From positions 1 through 8,752 of the forward strand of contig DAINQE010000073.1 in NCBI GenBank assembly GCA_036743055.1: a DNA stretch of 8,752 bases. Direction: 5' to 3'. The notes under the pieces are model-generated. The model did not search any database. It was not told the origin of the DNA and saw nothing but the letters and a program-made list of their open reading frames with translations. The stretch's first letter is position 1. Every line of letters starts with the position of its first letter. Source of the stretch: Sabulitectum sp036743055. GTDB taxonomy: Bacteria > Fermentibacterota > Fermentibacteria > Fermentibacterales > JCC-6. Made by a program: the position numbers and the translations under genes. Below, piece after piece: positions 7,445 through 8,752 of the stretch.

Positions 7445-7453
7445 TATTATATT
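7445..7453 (+). promoter_or_regulatory. Possible rightward -10 for the divergent M6 gene
   Basis: Overlapping TATTAT (7445-7450) and TATATT (7448-7453) resemble -10 elements. They would start transcription about 25-30 nt before the M6 ATG and leave its AGGAGG site intact. No -35 match is seen at the expected distance. The same bases form the leftward TATAAT, so the two promoters would overlap and might compete. Confidence 0.25.
7446..7451 (-). promoter_or_regulatory. Candidate yggS promoter -10 element
   Basis: A consensus TATAAT on the minus strand lies 42 nt before the yggS ATG. This predicts a start near 7439 and a leader of about 35 nt that keeps the AGGAGA ribosome site. The -35 is poor: with a 17-nt spacer the hexamer is TTTTCG, a three-of-six match. 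It lies in the only AT-rich patch of the intergenic region. Confidence 0.42.
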
Positions 7454-7485
7454 TCCTGAAGCACCCCGCGAAAAAAGGAGGCCCC

Positions 7486-8752
7486 ATGAGATCAGCTACC
7501 CTGTTAACTGCAGCCCTTCTGCTGTCGGCTTTCCAGGCCCTTGCAGTCCCCCCGCCGCCGGGAATGTTCGATGCTCCTTCGGAAAGGCACCTTGACTGGG
7601 TGTTTTCCTATGCGGACGCAATGGAGCGGGGTGTGGACGCCCCCAACGGCTTCTACGGAAGGCACAATCCTGTGGTTCGGGCCATGGGAGACGACCAGAT
7701 GAACGTACTCATACTTCTGGTGGATTTCTCGGACAACCAGGCCCAGACCCCTTCTGTATACTTCGATTCCATGGGCTTCGCCCAGGACACTTTCTCCCTG
7801 AAACGGTACTACTTCGACGTATCCTTCGGGCAGATAGACGTGGTGACCGTCGACTGGCCAAGCAGCACCGGCTGGAACAGGGTATCACAGGAGTACGGAT
7901 ACTACGTGAACAACAACTACGGCTGGGGCTCCTACCCCCAGAACAGTCAGGGCCTCGTGGAGGAGGTCTGCGAACTGGTTGACCCCTACATCGATTTTAC
8001 CCAGTACGACAACGACCAGGACGGCTATGTAGACGGCGTGAACCTGATGTACGCCGGGCAGTTCACCGGGAATCCCGACACCATCTGGCCCCACATGTGG
8101 TGCCTTCCAGGGGGCGGTGTGGAGTTCGACGGGGTAACGGTGTACGCCTTCAGCGTGCAGAACGAGTACAACAACTCCCCGGGAGACAAGTCCGCAGCGG
8201 TGTTCTGCCACGAGTTCGGCCACGTGATGGGCCTTCCCGACCTCTACGATTACGACTACGACTCCAAGGGCATAGGCAACTGGGGCATTATGGCCGGAGG
8301 TGTCTACAACGGAGGAGGCTGGAGCCCAGCTGAGTTCAGCCCCTACTGCCGCCATGAACTGGGCACCACCGAGTACATCGACATAACCACTCCGGGTACC
8401 TATCAGGTTCCTGCGTACGAGCTTTCCAACGTAGCCTACAGGCTGTGGACCGGCGGGGCCCCCAACTACCAGTACTTCCTCCTTGAGAACAGAAGGCAGA
8501 TCCGCTGGGACGAGCACCTGCCCTCGCAGGGAGTCCTTATCTGGCATGTGGACGAGACACAGAGCGGCAATGACAACCAGTGGTACCCCGGCTACACCTC
8601 ATACGGCCACTACCTGGTGGCCCTGGAACAGGCCGACGGCCAGTGGCACCTGGAACAGAACACCAATGGAGGAGATGCGGGAGACCCGTTCCCGGGCTCC
8701 ACATCCAACACGGAGTTCAGCTGGTGCTCCACTCCGGACAGCAGGAGCTACA
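7486..8752 (+). CDS. M6 family secreted zinc metalloprotease (3' end beyond window)
   Basis: Probable secreted zinc endopeptidase of the M6 family. 422 complete residues are visible and the frame is still open at the right edge. A Sec-type signal peptide covers about 1-20 (R2, a Leu/Ala core, then an ALA cleavage-like end). A propeptide-like region follows, with NPVVRAMGD at 61-69 and then NVLILLVDFSDNQAQ at 73-87, which is the usual opening of the M6 catalytic domain. YDNDQDGYVDGV at 174-185 is an acidic loop that probably binds calcium. The zinc motif HEFGHVMGLPD is at 242-252 (H242, E243, H246, probably D252), and the Met-turn WGIM is at 266-269. YFLLENR (330-336) and GVLIWHVDE (349-357) complete the family pattern. 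The ATG at 7486 has AGGAGG 4 nt upstream. It resembles the M6 protease at the left edge in motifs but has a longer N-terminal region, so the two are diverged paralogues. The substrate is unknown. Confidence 0.94.
   Translation, partial: MRSATLLTAALLLSAFQALAVPPPPGMFDAPSERHLDWVFSYADAMERGVDAPNGFYGRHNPVVRAMGDDQMNVLILLVDFSDNQAQTPSVYFDSMGFAQDTFSLKRYYFDVSFGQIDVVTVDWPSSTGWNRVSQEYGYYVNNNYGWGSYPQNSQGLVEEVCELVDPYIDFTQYDNDQDGYVDGVNLMYAGQFTGNPDTIWPHMWCLPGGGVEFDGVTVYAFSVQNEYNNSPGDKSAAVFCHEFGHVMGLPDLYDYDYDSKGIGNWGIMAGGVYNGGGWSPAEFSPYCRHELGTTEYIDITTPGTYQVPAYELSNVAYRLWTGGAPNYQYFLLENRRQIRWDEHLPSQGVLIWHVDETQSGNDNQWYPGYTSYGHYLVALEQADGQWHLEQNTNGGDAGDPFPGSTSNTEFSWCSTPDSRSY

Noticed and set aside
7404..7487. In-frame ATG at 7487 as the yggS start
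   Set aside because: The extra 28 residues do not belong to the family and cross the candidate promoter. The 7403 start has a ribosome site and gives the usual length.
7885..8547. Leftward 220-codon open frame opposite the second M6 gene
   Set aside because: It overlaps the zinc motif and Met-turn of a clear M6 protein on the plus strand. Its Val-rich product is the typical mirror image of GC-rich coding sequence.

Overview
The window reads as a dense, GC-rich stretch from a diderm bacterium. It looks like a member of the Fibrobacteres-Chlorobi-Bacteroidetes (FCB) group or a related candidate phylum, such as Fermentibacteria-like lineages. This placement is inferred from the gene families alone: a PorU-type C25 peptidase, a PorV-type outer-membrane barrel, secreted M6 metalloproteases and a DivIVA protein lying next to a YggS-type PLP protein. 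There is no rRNA or other marker to confirm it. I see no tRNA, rRNA, CRISPR array, insertion sequence or phage gene. No gene-free stretch exceeds about 120 bases.

Five genes run leftward (minus strand), in transcription order from the right. They are yggS (6714-7403), divIVA (6063-6596), a porU-like sortase (2390-6052), porV (1351-2343) and an M6 metalloprotease (1347 down to the left edge, where its 3' end is cut off). Spacing is 117 bp, 10 bp, 46 bp and 3 bp. The last four therefore look like one transcription unit, possibly with an extra promoter in front of porV. A sixth gene, a second M6 metalloprotease, runs rightward from 7486 and is cut by the right edge. It diverges from yggS across an 82-bp region with an AT-rich core.

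The genes suggest how the block could work. PorU and PorV are the cell-surface 'attachment complex' partners of the type IX secretion system (T9SS). PorU is the cysteine peptidase that removes C-terminal sorting domains, and PorV is the outer-membrane shuttle and anchor. The two M6 proteases carry signal peptides and are plausible secreted products, and one is encoded directly after porV. The yggS-divIVA pair upstream recalls the yggS/sepF/yggT/divIVA tail of the Gram-positive cell-division cluster. Here a coiled-coil polarity/division protein leads straight into surface-secretion genes. That linkage is the most interesting feature of the window.
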